64,000 nucleotides of DNA from Myxococcales bacterium (lineage in GTDB: Bacteria; Myxococcota_A; Polyangia; Polyangiales; Ga0077539), in assembly GCA_016793325.1 (NCBI GenBank), contig JAEUKI010000055.1, positions 1-64,000 of the forward strand, written 5' to 3'. Shown here piece by piece: positions 62,653-64,000 of this stretch; the first letter of the stretch is position 1, and every line of letters starts with the position of its first letter. The translations under genes were made by a program, and so were the position numbers. The notes beneath the pieces were generated by a model that did no database searches, was not told the DNA's origin, and saw only the letters and a list, made by a program, of their open reading frames with translations.

Positions 62653-63084
62653 ATGGCGGCAACAGGTCACGCTGCGTTCACGGTTCACGGCCGCGCGGTG
62701 GTCGTGGTGGTCGACAACGATCCCGTCGCTCGACTGTCGGTGTGGGTCGCGCTCGCGGTGCTCCCGTCGGCGCTCGTGCTCAAGTGGATCGCGAGTAGCG
62801 ACACCGCGCTCGCGCTCTCGCCGGTGACCACGCAAGTGAGCATCGCGGGCTCCGTCGCGCTCGGCGTGCTCCTCGTCGTGTCGCTCGTGCGCGGCACGGC
62901 GCGCGCGCGGCTGTTCGTCGACAACGAAGCGCTCGACGAGCTCCGTTGGAGCACCGCGCCCAAGCGAAAGCTCGAGACCAAGCTCGGTGAATCCAAGATC
63001 GAAGCGGAGATCGACACGAGCAGCGAGCGCGAGATCAAGCTCTTCGTCGACGGCAACGTGCTCCGCTCGGTGAAGGTCGTTTGA
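62653..63084 (+). CDS. Small two-helix membrane protein
   Basis: A 143-residue protein with two transmembrane helices (about 29-46 and 63-78) and a soluble C-terminal domain rich in Glu and Lys (KLETKLGESKIEAEIDTSSE). It starts 15 bp after the giant kinase, so it is probably in the same transcript and may be a partner in signalling. No family recognised. Confidence 0.7.
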   Translation: MAATGHAAFTVHGRAVVVVVDNDPVARLSVWVALAVLPSALVLKWIASSDTALALSPVTTQVSIAGSVALGVLLVVSLVRGTARARLFVDNEALDELRWSTAPKRKLETKLGESKIEAEIDTSSEREIKLFVDGNVLRSVKVV

Positions 63085-63087
63085 CTG

Positions 63088-63123
63088 TGCAAATTTGCAG
63101 GGATCTGGGGATCTAGGGATCTG
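63088..63123. promoter_or_regulatory. Palindrome plus three tandem 8-bp repeats
   Basis: TGCAAATTTGCA (63088-63099) is a perfect 12-bp palindrome and is followed at once by three head-to-tail copies of GGGATCTn (63100-63123). The unit lies 63 bp upstream of the methyltransferase start. The 13-mer GCAAATTTGCAGG also occurs at 49599-49611, upstream of the RCC1 lipoprotein gene. A regulator-binding array is plausible. Confidence 0.5.
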
Positions 63124-63186
63124 CGGAATTGAAATACGTGTGCTCGCATTCGAGCGAGCGTGATCAACGAGAAACGGAGCTGAACG

Positions 63187-64000
63187 ATGCGTGACGACAA
63201 GCCGAGCACCACCGCGGCGATCGTCGCCCTCGGGCGCGCGCTCTACGCAGACGCGCCCGAGGACTTCGGTCCCACGGGCGACGAGCACACCGAGGCGCTG
63301 CTGTCGCCGGCGATGCGCGCGTTCGTGCGCCTCGCCAAGCCGCTCTGGAGCGTGGCGCCCAAGCTCGCGCGCGGGGCGTTTCGCGTGGCGACCTTCGGCA
63401 TGAGCGAGCACGTCGCGCTCCGAACTCGGTGCATCGACGACGCGATCGAGCGCGCGGTGCGCGAAGGCTGCACGCAGCTCGTGACGCTCGGCGCTGGGCT
63501 CGACACGCGCCCCTGGCGCATGAGCGCGCTCGCGTCGGTGACGGCGTGGGAGGTCGATCACCCCGCGACGCAGAAGTACAAGCGCGCGCGGGCGGAAGTG
63601 CGCCCGTCGCGCTGCAAGGACCTACGCTTCGTCTCCGTGGATTTTACCAAGGATTCGCTCGCCGAGAGCCTCGCGCGCGCCGGTCACGACGCGTCGCAGC
63701 GCACCGCGTGGGTGCTCGAAGGCGTGAGCGTGTACCTCGCGCGCGCGGCGCTCGAAGAGACGCTCGACGCTGTGCGCGATCGCTCGGCGTTGGGGAGCAC
63801 GCTCGCGTTTACGTATGTTCCCCGCGCGGTGGTGACGCGATGGAGCCAGGGGCAGAAGTCCATCGACGCGGTGACGCGCGCGATCGGCGAGCGCTTCGAG
63901 GGCTTGCTCGAGCGCGAAGACGCGCGAGACCTCCTCGAAGCGCGAGGCTTCGAGCTCGTGTCCGACGAAGGGACCGCGGAGATGGCCTCGCGCTTGATGC
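63187..64000 (+). CDS. SAM-dependent methyltransferase, LCMT/TIGR00027-like (partial)
   Basis: The first 271 codons of a gene that continues past the window. Segments TLGAGLDTRPWR (motif I, about 100), AWEVDHPATQ, VSVDFTKDS and TAWVLEGVSVYL match the leucine-carboxymethyltransferase-like family of small O-methyltransferases common in actinobacteria and myxobacteria. N-terminal residues STTAAIVALGRALYA are the usual start. Substrate unknown. A palindrome/tandem-repeat array precedes it. Confidence 0.88.
   Translation, partial: MRDDKPSTTAAIVALGRALYADAPEDFGPTGDEHTEALLSPAMRAFVRLAKPLWSVAPKLARGAFRVATFGMSEHVALRTRCIDDAIERAVREGCTQLVTLGAGLDTRPWRMSALASVTAWEVDHPATQKYKRARAEVRPSRCKDLRFVSVDFTKDSLAESLARAGHDASQRTAWVLEGVSVYLARAALEETLDAVRDRSALGSTLAFTYVPRAVVTRWSQGQKSIDAVTRAIGERFEGLLEREDARDLLEARGFELVSDEGTAEMASRLM

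Overview
This window is high-GC DNA (I judge it well above 65% G+C by eye) from a myxobacterium, most likely Polyangia/Sandaracinaceae-like Myxococcota. The signs are a MYXO-CTERM sorting tail on a 644-residue surface protein (46064-47998), three Hanks-type Ser/Thr kinases (13251, 27554, 57973), a class III cyclase, a PEGA domain, many lipoproteins with Asp/Ser/Ala/Pro-rich linkers after the lipobox, and dense stop/start overlaps. No rRNA, tRNA, CRISPR, prophage or autonomous transposase was seen.

Left part (1-27.3 kb). The edge holds two non-coding repeats: a nearly complete copy of a small terminal-inverted-repeat element (1-138) and a 260-bp giant inverted repeat (265-524). Then come a lipoprotein pair with a CehA/McbA-type PHP metallohydrolase, a HAD phosphatase, and a tightly coupled four-gene operon on the minus strand (10136 to 5850). 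That operon encodes a radical SAM enzyme resembling tetraether lipid synthase, an SDR, a class III aminotransferase and a second SDR without the SDR catalytic residues. A fatty-acid-hydroxylase/desaturase membrane enzyme is divergent from it. Next are a kinase/TPR pair, two tandem beta-helix lipoproteins, a TSUP permease with a divergent LysR regulator, a three-gene membrane operon, a ferredoxin-like operon, and a TPR/lipoprotein operon.

Middle (27.5-43.7 kb). A second kinase is followed by an unusual membrane-GAF-degenerate NtrC-Fis protein, a TerB-like membrane protein divergent from an adenylate cyclase, a degenerate rhomboid, and the tolQ-tolR-tolA-tolB envelope operon (no pal follows). 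A 458-bp non-coding stretch with paired hairpins and a structured repeat precedes an Hsp20 gene. Then come a cytochrome c lipoprotein, a TerB-like protein and an SDR that share a symmetric, near-leaderless divergent promoter, and a small Cys-rich secreted protein.

Right part (43.8-64 kb). The intact second copy of the terminal-inverted-repeat element (43787-43944) precedes a formylglycine-generating-enzyme-like protein. deoC, the MYXO-CTERM protein, the second copy of the structured repeat (48610-48700), an RCC1 lipoprotein coupled to an M23 peptidase with NBR1-like domains, a methyltransferase, a 14-repeat Cys-rich lipoprotein, a very large kinase-nSTAND-propeller protein behind another long inverted repeat, and a LCMT-like methyltransferase cut by the window end follow.

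Best candidates for undescribed biology are: (1) the two-copy 91-nt structured repeat with a compensatory base-pair change; (2) the radical SAM/SDR/aminotransferase operon; (3) the membrane-bound degenerate enhancer-binding protein; (4) the 158-bp terminal-inverted-repeat element, whose two copies differ at 2 of 138 positions.
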